From Mycobacterium sp. 852002-51057_SCH5723018 (GTDB lineage: Bacteria; Actinomycetota; Actinomycetes; Mycobacteriales; Mycobacteriaceae): a stretch of DNA of 39,167 nt. Every line of letters begins with the position of its first letter. The first letter of the stretch is position 1. Of the stretch, positions 1 through 9,066 are shown piece by piece. Location: contig NZ_LZIR01000084.1 in NCBI RefSeq assembly GCF_001667035.1, positions 1 to 39,167 of the forward strand, written 5' to 3'. The notes beneath the pieces are model-generated. The model was not told where the DNA came from. It worked only from the letters and a program-made list of their open reading frames with translations, and ran no database searches. Both the position numbers and the translations under genes were made by a program.

Positions 1-512
1 ACGGGACTCCGCTGATCAGCACGCAAACTTTGGCCTGCGCGGTGGCGACACCGTCGGTTGTCCGCTGAGCACGCGCGCCGGTGACGCGGGCGACCATTCG
101 GGCCCGCGTGGGCCTCATCACAGCAAACTCGCGCGATTAGCAGACATGGCAGGCGGTTCGCTAAGATCGACCCTGGGGCGGGGAAAATACCGGCCGGAAA
201 CAGCATGTCGGCGGCGTTGCCGGTCGCCCGCTGCAGCGAATTTACGGCGCTGCCAGTTGGCGGTTAGACTTAACGAAGTTGGCATGTCAGGCGGGTATTG
301 TCATATCGTTTTACGACTTGTCGAGACCGGTTCCAAGCCCCCGTTCAGCGCTGCACGGACGAATCCCTAATCGGACCAGCTCCGCGTGGGGAAAGCCTAT
401 CGACAAGACCGAAGGGGCCAAATGGGTCCGAGGCCCGCAACCTCCGGGTTGCGGCCCCGTCGGAGCCGGTCGTAACGGCAGCGAGAATGTTCTGGTGAAG
501 GGGCAGGTGCAT
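1..512. other. gltB upstream region
   Basis: This 512-nt stretch before gltB holds no ORF with a convincing protein; the short frames here look random. A hairpin with arms CCGCAACC (435-442) and GGTTGCGG (447-454) and a 4-nt loop lies about 58 nt before the gltB start, so it may sit in the 5' leader. A purine-rich GAAGGGG at 497-503 is the likely gltB ribosome binding site. No tRNA or other RNA gene was recognised. Confidence 0.6.
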
Positions 513-3500
513 ATGACGCCCAAGCGCGTCGGGTTATATAACCCCGCGTTCGAGCACGACGCGTGCGGGGTAGCCATGGTCGTCGATATGCACGGCCGTC
601 GTAGCCGCGACATTGTCGACAAGGCGATCACCGCGCTGCTCAACCTCGAGCACCGCGGTGCTCAGGGAGCCGAGCCGCGCAGCGGTGACGGCGCGGGCAT
701 CCTGATTCAGGTCCCGGACGCGTTCCTGCGTGAAGTCGTGGATTTCGAGCTGCCCCCTCCCGGGAGCTACGCCACCGGTATCGCGTTTCTGCCGCAGTCG
801 TCCAAGGACGCCGCAGGCGCCTGCGCCGCGGTGGAAAAGATCGCCGAAGCCGAGGGCCTGCAGGTGCTGGGCTGGCGCAACGTGCCCACGGACGACTCGT
901 CGCTAGGAGCGCTGTCGCGAGACGCGATGCCGACCTTCCGGCAAGTGTTCATGACGGGCGCCTCCGGCATGGCGCTGGAGCGCCGCGCCTACGTCATCCG
1001 CAAGCGCGCCGAGCACGAACTGGGAACCAAGGGCCCCGGCCAGGACGGGCCGGGCCGCGAAACCGTTTATTTCCCAAGCCTTTCCGGCCAGACCTTCATC
1101 TACAAGGGCATGCTCACCACGCCGCAGCTCAAGGCGTTTTACCCTGACCTGCAAGACGATCGGCTGACCAGCGCGCTGGGTGTCGTGCACTCCAGGTTCT
1201 CCACCAACACGTTCCCGTCCTGGCCGCTGGCGCACCCGTTCCGGCGCATCGCCCACAACGGTGAGATCAACACCGTCACCGGCAACGAGAATTGGATGCG
1301 GGCCCGCGAGGCGTTGATCAAGACCGACGTCTTCGGCGACGACGTCGAGAAGCTTTTCCCGATCTGCACCCCCGGCGCTTCCGACACCGCCCGCTTCGAC
1401 GAGGTGCTCGAACTGCTGCACCTCGGCGGCCGCAGTCTGGCCCACGCGGTGTTGATGATGATCCCGGAAGCCTGGGAGCGGCACGAGTCGATGGATCCCG
1501 CGCGGCGGGCGTTCTATCAATACCACGCCTCCTTGATGGAGCCGTGGGACGGCCCGGCGTCGATGACGTTCACCGACGGCACCATCGTCGGCGCCGTGCT
1601 GGACCGAAATGGCTTGCGCCCCTCAAGAATCTGGGTCACCGACGACGGCCTGGTGGTGATGGCTTCCGAGGCCGGCGTGCTGGACCTGGACCCGGCCAAG
1701 GTGGTCCGCCGGATGCGGCTGCAGCCCGGCCGGATGTTCCTGGTGGACACCGCCCAGGGCCGCATCGTCGACGACGAGGAGATCAAGGCGGAGCTGGCCG
1801 CCGAGCACCCCTATCAGGAGTGGCTCGACAAGGGATTGGTTCCGCTCGACGACCTGCCGGCGGGCAAGTACACCCGGATGCCGCACGAGCGACTGGTCAA
1901 GCGGCAGCTAGCTTTTGGCTATACCTACGAGGAACTCAACCTGTTGGTGGCGCCGATGGTCCGCTCCGGCGCCGAGCCGATCGGCTCGATGGGCACCGAC
2001 ACCCCCGTCGCGGTGTTGTCCCAGCGCCCGCGGATGCTTTACGACTACTTCCAGCAGCTCTTCGCACAGGTGACCAACCCGCCGCTGGACGGCATCCGCG
2101 AGGAGGTGGTGACCAGCCTGCGGGCCGTCACCGGCGGCGAGGGCGACCTGCTCAACCCGGACGAGCACTCCTGTCATCAGATCGCGTTGCAGCAGCCAAT
2201 TCTGCGGAACTACGAGCTGGCCAAGCTGATCAACCTCGACCCCGACGACACGGTGAACGGGCGCCCGCACGGCATGCGTTCCAAGGTGATTCGCTGCCTC
2301 TATCCGGTCGCCGAGGGTGGCGCCGGGCTGGCCGTCGCACTCGAGGACGTGCGCGGGCAGGCGTCGGCGGCCATCGCCGACGGCGCGCGGGTCATCATCC
2401 TGTCCGACCGGGACTCCGACGCGCAGCAGGCGCCCATCCCGTCGCTGCTCGCGGTGGCGGCGGTGCACCACCACCTGGTGCGCGACCGCACGCGCACTCA
2501 CGTCGGCCTGGTGGTCGAGACCGGTGACGCCCGCGAGGTGCACCACATGGCGGCGCTCGTCGGCTTCGGCGCGGCGGCGATCAACCCCTACCTGGTGTTC
2601 GAGTCGATCGAAGACATGCTCGACCGCGGCTTTTTCGACGGGATCGACCGCAACAAGGCCCTGAACAACTACGTCAAGGCCGCCGGCAAGGGCGTGCTGA
2701 AAGTCATGTCCAAGATGGGCATTTCGACGGTGGCCTCCTACACCGGCGCTCAGCTGTTCCAGGCCGTCGGCATCTCCGAAGATGTGCTCGACGAATACTT
2801 CACCGGGCTGAGCTGCCCGACCGGCGGGATCACCCTGGAGGACATCGCCACCGACGTCGCCGCCCGCCACAAGCTGGCCTACCTCGACCGGCCCGACGAA
2901 CGCGCCCACCGCGAACTGGAGGTGGGTGGCGAATACCAGTGGCGCCGCGAGGGCGAGTACCACCTCTTCAACCCGGAGACCGTGTTCAAGCTGCAGCACG
3001 CCACCCGCACCGGGCAGTACAAGGTTTTCAAGGACTACACCCGGCTCGTCGACGACCAGAGCGAGCGGATGGCGTCTCTGCGCGGCCTGCTCAAGTTCCG
3101 CGGCGACGTGCGGCCACCGGTTCCGCTGGACGAAGTGGAGCCCGCCAGCGAGATCGTCAAGCGCTTCTCCACCGGGGCGATGAGCTACGGCTCGATCTCC
3201 GCGGAGGCGCACGAGGCGCTGGCCATCGCGATGAATCGGCTGGGCGGCCGGTCCAACAGCGGCGAAGGCGGCGAGGACGTCAGGCGTTTCGAGCGCGACC
3301 CGAACGGGGATTGGCGCCGCAGCGCGATCAAGCAGGTCGCCTCCGCCCGGTTCGGGGTGACCTCGCACTACCTGACCAATTGCTCGGACATCCAGATCAA
3401 GATGGCCCAGGGCGCCAAACCCGGTGAGGGCGGCCAGCTTCCGGGGCACAAGGTGTACCCGTGGGTGGCCTCGGTCCGGCACTCCACGCCCGGCGTCGGC

Positions 3501-5090
3501 CTGATCTCACCGCCGCCACATCACGACATCTACTCCATCGAGGACCTGGCGCAGCTGATCCACGACCTGAAGAACGCCAACCCGGCCGCGCGGGTGCACG
3601 TCAAGCTGGTCTCCGAAAACGGGGTCGGAACCGTTGCGGCCGGTGTTTCCAAGGCGCACGCCGACGTGGTGCTGATTTCTGGGCACGACGGAGGCACCGG
3701 GGCCACCCCGCTGACCTCGATGAAGCACGCGGGCGCCCCCTGGGAACTGGGGCTGGCCGAGACTCAGCAGACATTGCTGCTCAACGGATTACGCGACCGG
3801 ATCGTGGTCCAGGTGGACGGCCAGCTCAAGACCGGCCGCGACGTGATGATCGCCGCGCTGCTCGGCGCCGAGGAATTCGGCTTCGCCACCGCCCCGCTGG
3901 TGGTCTCGGGCTGCATCATGATGCGGGTGTGCCACCTGGACACCTGCCCGGTCGGCGTCGCCACCCAGAACCCGGTGCTGCGCGAGCGGTTCACCGGCAA
4001 GCCCGAGTTCGTCGAGAACTTCTTCATGTTCATCGCCGAAGAAGTCCGGGAATACATGGCGCAGTTGGGCTTCCGCACCTTCAACGAGGCCGTCGGGCGG
4101 GTGGGATCGCTGGACACCACCCTGGCGCGGGCGCACTGGAAGGCGCACAAGTTGGACCTGACGCCGGTGCTGCACGAGCCGGAGTCGGCGTTCATGAACC
4201 AGGATCTGTACTGCAGCTCGCGCCAGGACCACGGCCTGGACAAGGCGCTCGATCAGCAGTTGATCGTGATGAGCCGCGAGGCGCTGGACTCGGGCAAGCC
4301 GGTCCGATTCTCCACCACGATCAGCAACGTCAACCGTACGGTGGGCACCATGCTCGGCCACGAGCTGACGAAAGCCTATGGGGCCGAGGGCCTGCCGGAT
4401 GGAACGATCGACATCACCTTCGACGGATCCGCGGGCAACAGCTTCGGCGCGTTCGTGCCCAGTGGGATCACCCTGCGCGTCTACGGCGACGCCAACGACT
4501 ACGTCGGCAAGGGCCTGTCCGGCGGACGGATCGTGGTGCGGCCGTCGGACAACGCGCCGCAGGACTACGTCGCCGAGGACAACATCATCGGCGGCAACGT
4601 GATCCTGTTCGGTGCCACCCGCGGCGAGGTCTACCTGCGCGGCGTGGTCGGCGAACGCTTCGCGGTGCGCAACTCCGGGGCGCACGCCGTGGTCGAGGGC
4701 GTCGGCGATCACGGTTGCGAATACATGACCGGGGGCAAGGTCGTCATCCTGGGCCCCACCGGCCGCAACTTCGCGGCCGGCATGTCCGGCGGTGTGGCCT
4801 ACGTATACGACCCGGAGGGCGAACTGCCGAAGAACCTCAACACCGAAATGGTGGAGCTGGAAAGCCTCGACGAAGACGACGCTGACTGGCTGCACGGGAC
4901 CATCCAGGCGCACGTCGATGCAACCGATTCCGCTGTGGGGCAGCGCATCCTGGCCGATTGGTCCAAGCAGCTGCCGTGTTTCGCCAAGGTGATGCCCCGG
5001 GACTACAAGCGGGTGCTGCAGGCGATCGCCGAGGCGGAGCGTGACGGCGTGGACGTGGACAAGGCGATCATGGCGGCCGCGCATGGCTGA
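513..5090 (+). CDS. gltB: Glutamate synthase (NADPH) large subunit
   Basis: Large subunit of glutamate synthase: it releases ammonia from glutamine and passes it to 2-oxoglutarate, giving two glutamates, in the cytosol. The 1525-aa product has the expected order: N-terminal class II glutamine amidotransferase with the nucleophile-type Cys near residue 18 in EHDACGVAMV (a short propeptide is normally removed to expose it) and EHRGA at 46-50, a central domain, an FMN/Fe-S domain with GGEGGED and Cys residues near 1134, 1140 and 1145 (CHLDTCPVGVATQNP), and a C-terminal Gly-rich beta-helix. The frame is open upstream to 279, but ATG 513 follows GAAGGGG and begins MTPKRVGLYNPAFEHD, the usual mycobacterial start. 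It overlaps gltD by 8 nt, which indicates translational coupling in one operon. Confidence 0.97.
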   Translation: MTPKRVGLYNPAFEHDACGVAMVVDMHGRRSRDIVDKAITALLNLEHRGAQGAEPRSGDGAGILIQVPDAFLREVVDFELPPPGSYATGIAFLPQSSKDAAGACAAVEKIAEAEGLQVLGWRNVPTDDSSLGALSRDAMPTFRQVFMTGASGMALERRAYVIRKRAEHELGTKGPGQDGPGRETVYFPSLSGQTFIYKGMLTTPQLKAFYPDLQDDRLTSALGVVHSRFSTNTFPSWPLAHPFRRIAHNGEINTVTGNENWMRAREALIKTDVFGDDVEKLFPICTPGASDTARFDEVLELLHLGGRSLAHAVLMMIPEAWERHESMDPARRAFYQYHASLMEPWDGPASMTFTDGTIVGAVLDRNGLRPSRIWVTDDGLVVMASEAGVLDLDPAKVVRRMRLQPGRMFLVDTAQGRIVDDEEIKAELAAEHPYQEWLDKGLVPLDDLPAGKYTRMPHERLVKRQLAFGYTYEELNLLVAPMVRSGAEPIGSMGTDTPVAVLSQRPRMLYDYFQQLFAQVTNPPLDGIREEVVTSLRAVTGGEGDLLNPDEHSCHQIALQQPILRNYELAKLINLDPDDTVNGRPHGMRSKVIRCLYPVAEGGAGLAVALEDVRGQASAAIADGARVIILSDRDSDAQQAPIPSLLAVAAVHHHLVRDRTRTHVGLVVETGDAREVHHMAALVGFGAAAINPYLVFESIEDMLDRGFFDGIDRNKALNNYVKAAGKGVLKVMSKMGISTVASYTGAQLFQAVGISEDVLDEYFTGLSCPTGGITLEDIATDVAARHKLAYLDRPDERAHRELEVGGEYQWRREGEYHLFNPETVFKLQHATRTGQYKVFKDYTRLVDDQSERMASLRGLLKFRGDVRPPVPLDEVEPASEIVKRFSTGAMSYGSISAEAHEALAIAMNRLGGRSNSGEGGEDVRRFERDPNGDWRRSAIKQVASARFGVTSHYLTNCSDIQIKMAQGAKPGEGGQLPGHKVYPWVASVRHSTPGVGLISPPPHHDIYSIEDLAQLIHDLKNANPAARVHVKLVSENGVGTVAAGVSKAHADVVLISGHDGGTGATPLTSMKHAGAPWELGLAETQQTLLLNGLRDRIVVQVDGQLKTGRDVMIAALLGAEEFGFATAPLVVSGCIMMRVCHLDTCPVGVATQNPVLRERFTGKPEFVENFFMFIAEEVREYMAQLGFRTFNEAVGRVGSLDTTLARAHWKAHKLDLTPVLHEPESAFMNQDLYCSSRQDHGLDKALDQQLIVMSREALDSGKPVRFSTTISNVNRTVGTMLGHELTKAYGAEGLPDGTIDITFDGSAGNSFGAFVPSGITLRVYGDANDYVGKGLSGGRIVVRPSDNAPQDYVAEDNIIGGNVILFGATRGEVYLRGVVGERFAVRNSGAHAVVEGVGDHGCEYMTGGKVVILGPTGRNFAAGMSGGVAYVYDPEGELPKNLNTEMVELESLDEDDADWLHGTIQAHVDATDSAVGQRILADWSKQLPCFAKVMPRDYKRVLQAIAEAERDGVDVDKAIMAAAHG

Positions 5091-6549
5091 TCCCACCGGC
5101 TTCCTGAAATATACGCATCGGGAATTGCCGCAGCGCCGGCCTGTTCCGCTGCGGCTGCGAGACTGGAACGAGGTCTACGAGGACTTCGACGACGTGACCC
5201 TGCGCCATCAGGCCACCCGCTGCATGGACTGCGGCATCCCGTTCTGCCACAACGGATGTCCGCTGGGCAACCTGATCCCGGAATGGAACGACCTGGTACG
5301 CCGCGACCGTTGGCGCGACGCGATCGAACGGCTGCACGCCACCAACAACTTCCCCGACTTCACCGGCCGGCTGTGTCCGGCGCCGTGCGAGCCGGCGTGT
5401 GTGCTGGGCATCAACCAGGATCCGGTGACGATCAAGCAGATCGAGCTCGAGATCATCGATCACGCCTTCGACGAAGGCTTCGTGGTGCCGCTGCCCCCGG
5501 ACAAGCAGACCGGCAAGAAAGTCGCCGTGGTCGGTTCGGGACCGGCGGGGCTGGCCGCCGCGCAGCAACTCACCCGCGCCGGTCACAGCGTCACCGTCTT
5601 CGAGCGCGACGACCGCATCGGCGGGCTGCTGCGCTACGGCATCCCGGAATTCAAGATGGAAAAGCGGGTCCTGGAGCGTCGGCTCGACCAGATGCGGGCC
5701 GAGGGGACCGAGTTCCGCGCCGGCGTCAACGTCGGCGTCGACATCACCGCCGACCAACTGCGCGCCGAGTTCGACGCCGTGGTGCTTGCCGGCGGCGCAA
5801 CGGCCTGGCGCGATCTGCCCGTTCCCGGCCGCGACTTGGACGGTGTCCACCAGGCGATGGAGTTCCTGCCCTGGGCGAACCGCGTCCAGGAGGGCGACGA
5901 CGTCCTCGGGCCCGATGGCGAGCCGCCAATCACCGCCAAGGGCAAGAAGGTCATCATCATCGGCGGCGGCGACACCGGCGCGGACTGCCTGGGCACCGTG
6001 CACCGCCAGGGCGCGATCGCGGTGCACCAGTTCGAGATCATGCCGCGGCCTCCCGAGGAGCGCGCCGCGTCGACCCCGTGGCCGACCTACCCGCTGATGT
6101 ACCGGGTGTCCGCGGCACACGAAGAGGGCGGCGAGCGGGTGTTCTCGGTCAACACCGAAGAATTTGTCGGCAGGGACGGCCACGTCACGGCGCTCAAGGC
6201 GCACGAGGTGACCATGCAAGACGGCAAGTTCGTCAAAGTCGAGGGCTCGGACTTCGAGCTCGAGGCCGATTTGGTGTTGCTGGCGATGGGATTCGTCGGC
6301 CCGGAGAGGGCGGGGCTGCTCACCGACCTCGACGTGAAGCTCACCGACCGCGGCAATGTCGCGCGCGGCGCCGAATTCGACACGTCGGTTCCCGGTGTTT
6401 TTGTTGCCGGAGACATGGGTCGCGGCCAGTCATTGATCGTTTGGGCGATAGCTGAGGGCAGGGCCGCCGCAGCGGGAGTGGACCGCTATCTGATGGGCTC
6501 GACGGCGCTGCCGGCGCCCATCAAGCCGACGGCCGCACCGCTTCAGTAG
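5083..6549 (+). CDS. gltD: Glutamate synthase small subunit
   Basis: Small subunit of glutamate synthase, 488 aa; it carries FAD and takes electrons from NADPH to supply GltB. Visible features are the N-terminal cysteine clusters CMDCGIPFCHNGCP (about 47-60) and LCPAPCEPACVLG (about 98-108), which bind 4Fe-4S clusters, a first dinucleotide fold VVGSGPAG at about 149-156, and a second fold IIGGGDTG near residue 290. Start ATG 5083 lies inside the end of gltB (ATGGCTGA). The upstream extension of the frame is only gltB read out of phase. It is followed by a terminator-like hairpin at 6566-6596. Confidence 0.97.
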   Translation: MADPTGFLKYTHRELPQRRPVPLRLRDWNEVYEDFDDVTLRHQATRCMDCGIPFCHNGCPLGNLIPEWNDLVRRDRWRDAIERLHATNNFPDFTGRLCPAPCEPACVLGINQDPVTIKQIELEIIDHAFDEGFVVPLPPDKQTGKKVAVVGSGPAGLAAAQQLTRAGHSVTVFERDDRIGGLLRYGIPEFKMEKRVLERRLDQMRAEGTEFRAGVNVGVDITADQLRAEFDAVVLAGGATAWRDLPVPGRDLDGVHQAMEFLPWANRVQEGDDVLGPDGEPPITAKGKKVIIIGGGDTGADCLGTVHRQGAIAVHQFEIMPRPPEERAASTPWPTYPLMYRVSAAHEEGGERVFSVNTEEFVGRDGHVTALKAHEVTMQDGKFVKVEGSDFELEADLVLLAMGFVGPERAGLLTDLDVKLTDRGNVARGAEFDTSVPGVFVAGDMGRGQSLIVWAIAEGRAAAAGVDRYLMGSTALPAPIKPTAAPLQ

Positions 6550-6565
6550 TCACACCAGCCACACC

Positions 6566-6596
6566 AGAAACACCGATATATTCATTCGGCGTTTCT
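6566..6596 (+). terminator. Terminator-like hairpin after gltD
   Basis: Arms AGAAACACCG (6566-6575) and CGGCGTTTCT (6587-6596) pair with one A/C mismatch around an 11-nt AT-rich loop. It starts 17 nt after the gltD stop. There is no T run, which is common for mycobacterial terminators. Confidence 0.5.
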
Positions 6597-6663
6597 GCCT
6601 CCGTTTGCCAGCCCGCTGTTGTCTAATTGATTCATTGCGGGCTCGTACGGGGGAGCCCCAGTA

Positions 6664-6676
6664 GATCGGACCGATC
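6664..6676. promoter_or_regulatory. Palindrome GATCGGACCGATC before a small ORF
   Basis: A perfect 6+1+6 palindrome ends 3 nt before the GGAG ribosome binding site of the small ORF at 6692. A second dyad, GGGCTC (6639-6644) with GAGCCC (6653-6658), lies just upstream. It could be an operator or a leader hairpin; which one is not decidable from sequence. Confidence 0.35.
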
Positions 6677-6691
6677 GCAGGAGTGATCACT

Positions 6692-6832
6692 GTGCATGTC
6701 AACCCAGTACCTCGGTCGCGGATGGGGCGAATAGCCTGGTCATGGTTTCGTTACCCGATGAAGAGCCGCGAGTTTCCCGCTAAGAACGAGCGCCTGATCA
6801 CCGCCGAAGAGCTGGTGCTTTTCGGCGTGTGA
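6692..6832 (+). CDS. Small hypothetical protein (46 aa)
   Basis: A short ORF between gltD and the next genes. GTG 6692 is preceded by GGAG at 6680-6683 with 8-nt spacing; an in-frame GTG at 6683 overlaps that site and is less likely. The product is basic in the middle (RSRMGRIAWSWFRYP, MKSREFPAKNER) and ends LITAEELVLFGV, with no signal peptide or clear membrane segment. Codon use is less GC-rich than in the neighbours. It lies where M. tuberculosis has the short gene Rv3857c, but I cannot confirm homology. Its function is unknown. Confidence 0.5.
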   Translation: MHVNPVPRSRMGRIAWSWFRYPMKSREFPAKNERLITAEELVLFGV

Positions 6833-6907
6833 CCGCTCCCGCCGTCGCACCAGGGGTGCGCGACGGGTTTGCTCGGAACTTACACGTTTGTCATCCGGAC
6901 GCGACCG

Positions 6908-7765
6908 TTAGCTGGCCGCGTTCCACAGCCCCGAATCCCGGATCGCCTCCGCCAACGGCTCCAGCACCGCGGGGTCGTGCGGCGGGGAGATGTACACGAT
7001 GCCGAGATCCAGGCCCTCGGCGGCCAGACCGGCCGCCTCTTCGATGAGCTTCCCGGAGTTGCCGTCCTCGTCCAGACGCAGGTGCGCCGACAGGGTGATC
7101 TCCTTCGGGTCGCGCCCGATCTTCTGGCACTCCGCGGCCAGCACGTCGCGCTTGCGCGCGAACACGTCCGGGGGGCCGCCGACGAAGTTCCAGTGCTGGG
7201 CATAGCGCGCGGTGATCGGCAGGGTGCGCTTCTCCCCGCTGCCGCCGATGCAGATCGGCGGGTGCGGACGCTGCACGCCCTTAGGCTCGTTGCGGGCGCC
7301 CTTGAGCTGGTAGTACTTGCCGTCGAAGTCGGTGGTCTCCTGGCTCAGCAGGCTGGTCAGCACCTCGCAGGCCTCCTCGAACCGGTCGAAGCGCTCTTTG
7401 ATGGTGCCCAGCTCGATGCCGTAGGCGCCCGACTCCTCTTCGTTCCAGCCGGCGCCGATCCCCAGCTCGAGGCGTCCGTTGGAGATGATGTCGAGCGCGG
7501 CGGCCATGTTGGCCAGCACGGCGGGGTGGCGGTAGTGGATGCCGGTGACCAGGGTGCCCAGCCGCAGCCGCTTGGTGGCCTGCGCCAGCGCCGTCAGCGT
7601 CGTCCAGCCCTCCAGGCATGGCCCATCGCTGTCGGAGAAGATCGGATAGAAGTGGTCGAAGGTCCACCCGGACTCGTAGACCTCGATGTCGTCGGCGGCC
7701 TGCCAGACGGCCAGCATGTCGGCCCAGGTGGTGTTTTGGGGTGAGGTTTTGAACGCGAATCGCAT
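6908..7765 (-). CDS. LLM class F420-dependent oxidoreductase
   Basis: A 285-aa luciferase-like monooxygenase fold protein of the type that in mycobacteria usually uses coenzyme F420. It begins MRFAFKTSPQNTTWADM, contains WTFDHFYPI and EGWTTLTALAQATKRLRLG near residues 30-70, then GIHYRHPAVLANMAAALDIIS and GRLELGIGAGWNEEE, all typical of the family; PICIGGSGEKRTL lies mid-protein. The substrate cannot be deduced. ATG 7765 is 3 nt from a perfect palindrome at 7769-7784, a likely operator. I do not recall a counterpart between gltD and Rv3856c in M. tuberculosis, so this may be lineage-specific. Confidence 0.88.
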   Translation of the reverse strand: MRFAFKTSPQNTTWADMLAVWQAADDIEVYESGWTFDHFYPIFSDSDGPCLEGWTTLTALAQATKRLRLGTLVTGIHYRHPAVLANMAAALDIISNGRLELGIGAGWNEEESGAYGIELGTIKERFDRFEEACEVLTSLLSQETTDFDGKYYQLKGARNEPKGVQRPHPPICIGGSGEKRTLPITARYAQHWNFVGGPPDVFARKRDVLAAECQKIGRDPKEITLSAHLRLDEDGNSGKLIEEAAGLAAEGLDLGIVYISPPHDPAVLEPLAEAIRDSGLWNAAS

Positions 7766-7768
7766 GGA

Positions 7769-7784
7769 ATCGACGTTAGTCGAT
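7769..7784. promoter_or_regulatory. Palindromic operator candidate before the LLM gene
   Basis: ATCGAC-GTTA-GTCGAT is a perfect 16-nt dyad placed 3 nt upstream of the LLM oxidoreductase start on the minus strand. Its position fits a repressor site or leader hairpin. No adjacent dedicated regulator gene is seen. Confidence 0.45.
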
Positions 7785-7786
7785 CT

Positions 7787-8029
7787 TTATGAAGGGCAAC
7801 TAAACTCAGCCGGGCGACCAACCACTCCCTCGGATTCGTCAGCAAGCTCACCCTGCTGGCGCCCGGCCTGATCTTCCTGCTCGCGCTGCTCCTCGGGCGT
7901 TTGGAAGTACCGGCAGATCACCCGCAGGCCCAAGTCGGCGGCCTGGGCCAGTTGCTTGCCGTCTTCGTCGAACTCAGCGCCTGGCCGGCGTGGGTAAACC
8001 TGCGCGTGGCGGCCGTCGTCGTCGGCCAG
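7787..8029 (-). pseudogene. Start-less coding remnant upstream of the LLM gene
   Basis: This 293-nt gap has strong third-position GC in two antiparallel frames, but neither has a normal start codon. The minus frame reads ADDDGRHAQVYPRRPGAEF, then DLGLRVICRYFQTPEEQ, and ends at 7787. The plus frame (stop TGA 8036-8038) reads a hydrophobic stretch LTLLAPGLIFLLALLLG and ends VAAVVVGQLL, like a small membrane protein. M. tuberculosis has a short predicted membrane protein gene, Rv3857c, in this interval, so the plus frame may be its decayed relative. I cannot tell which strand is real. Confidence 0.3.
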
Positions 8030-8058
8030 CTGTTGTGAGGCACAGGCACACTGGAGTC

Positions 8059-9066
8059 ATGGATCCGGTAACGGCTCTGCGGGAGATCGCCTACTACAAA
8101 GACCGCAGCCGCCACGACCCCAGGCGGGTGATGGCCTACCGCAACGCTGCCGACATCATCGAGGATCTTGACGACGCCGCCCGCGAGCGGCACGGCCAGG
8201 CCAACAGCTGGCAGACGATCCCGGGGATCGGGCCCAAGACCGCGAAGGTGATCGACCAGGCCTGGTCCGGCCGCGAACCCGACCTCCTCGTCGAATTGCG
8301 TGCCGCCGCGACCGACCTCGGCGGCGGCGACATCCGGTCGGCGCTGCGCGGGGACCTGCACCTGCATTCGAACTGGTCGGACGGGTCGGCGCCGATCGAC
8401 GAGATGATGGCGACCGCGTCCGCGCTGGGCCACGAGTATTGCGCCATGACCGACCACTCGCCGCGGCTGACGATCGCCAACGGGCTCTCGCCGGAGCGGT
8501 TGCGCAAGCAGCTCGACGTCATCGACGGTTTGCGCGAGCAGTTCGCGCCGCTGCGCATCCTCACCGGCATCGAGGTGGACATCCTCGAGGACGGCAGCCT
8601 GGACCAGGAGCCCGAGCTGCTCGAGCGCCTCGACGTCGTGGTGGCCAGCGTCCATTCGAAGCTGTCGATGGATTCGGCGGGGATGACGCGGCGCATGGTG
8701 CGCGCCGTCTCCAACCCGCACGCCGACGTGCTGGGTCACTGCACCGGCCGGCTGGTCTCCGGCGGCCGCGGCATCCGGCCCGAATCGAAGTTCGACGCCG
8801 AGGCGGTGTTCACCGCCTGCCGCGAGCACGGGACGGCGGTGGAGATCAATTCCCGCCCCGAGCGCCGTGACCCGCCGACGCGGCTGCTCAAGCTGGCGCT
8901 GGAGATCGGCTGCGTGTTCAGCATCGACACCGACGCGCACGCGCCCGGGCAGCTGGACTTCCTCGGCTACGGCGCCCAGCGCGCGCTGGACGCCGGCGTG
9001 CCGGTGGACCGGATCGTCAACACGTGGCCGGCCGACAAGCTGCTGGAGTGGACCGGCTCGAGCTAA
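8059..9066 (+). CDS. PHP-domain phosphoesterase (Rv3856c-like)
   Basis: A 335-aa protein, the length I recall for Rv3856c. The N-terminal part (about 1-70) resembles the fingers of X-family polymerases with a helix-hairpin-helix TIPGIGPKTAKVI at about 53-65. The rest is a PHP phosphoesterase domain: DLHLHSNWSDGS (99-110), MTDHSPRL, EVDILEDGSLD, ASVHSKLSM, GHCTGRL and a C-terminal DTDAHAPGQLDF supply the His/Asp metal ligands. No polymerase palm domain is present, so it is likely a stand-alone metal-dependent phosphoesterase acting on DNA ends or nucleotides (inference). ATG 8059 is preceded by TGGAG. Its 3' end overlaps the convergent ORF at 9017. Confidence 0.9.
   Translation: MDPVTALREIAYYKDRSRHDPRRVMAYRNAADIIEDLDDAARERHGQANSWQTIPGIGPKTAKVIDQAWSGREPDLLVELRAAATDLGGGDIRSALRGDLHLHSNWSDGSAPIDEMMATASALGHEYCAMTDHSPRLTIANGLSPERLRKQLDVIDGLREQFAPLRILTGIEVDILEDGSLDQEPELLERLDVVVASVHSKLSMDSAGMTRRMVRAVSNPHADVLGHCTGRLVSGGRGIRPESKFDAEAVFTACREHGTAVEINSRPERRDPPTRLLKLALEIGCVFSIDTDAHAPGQLDFLGYGAQRALDAGVPVDRIVNTWPADKLLEWTGSS

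Noticed and set aside
1908..3482. Long minus-strand frame (524 aa) inside gltB
   Set aside because: It is the antisense of a strongly conserved enzyme; the composition (His, Val, Leu, Arg rich) is typical of high-GC shadow frames.
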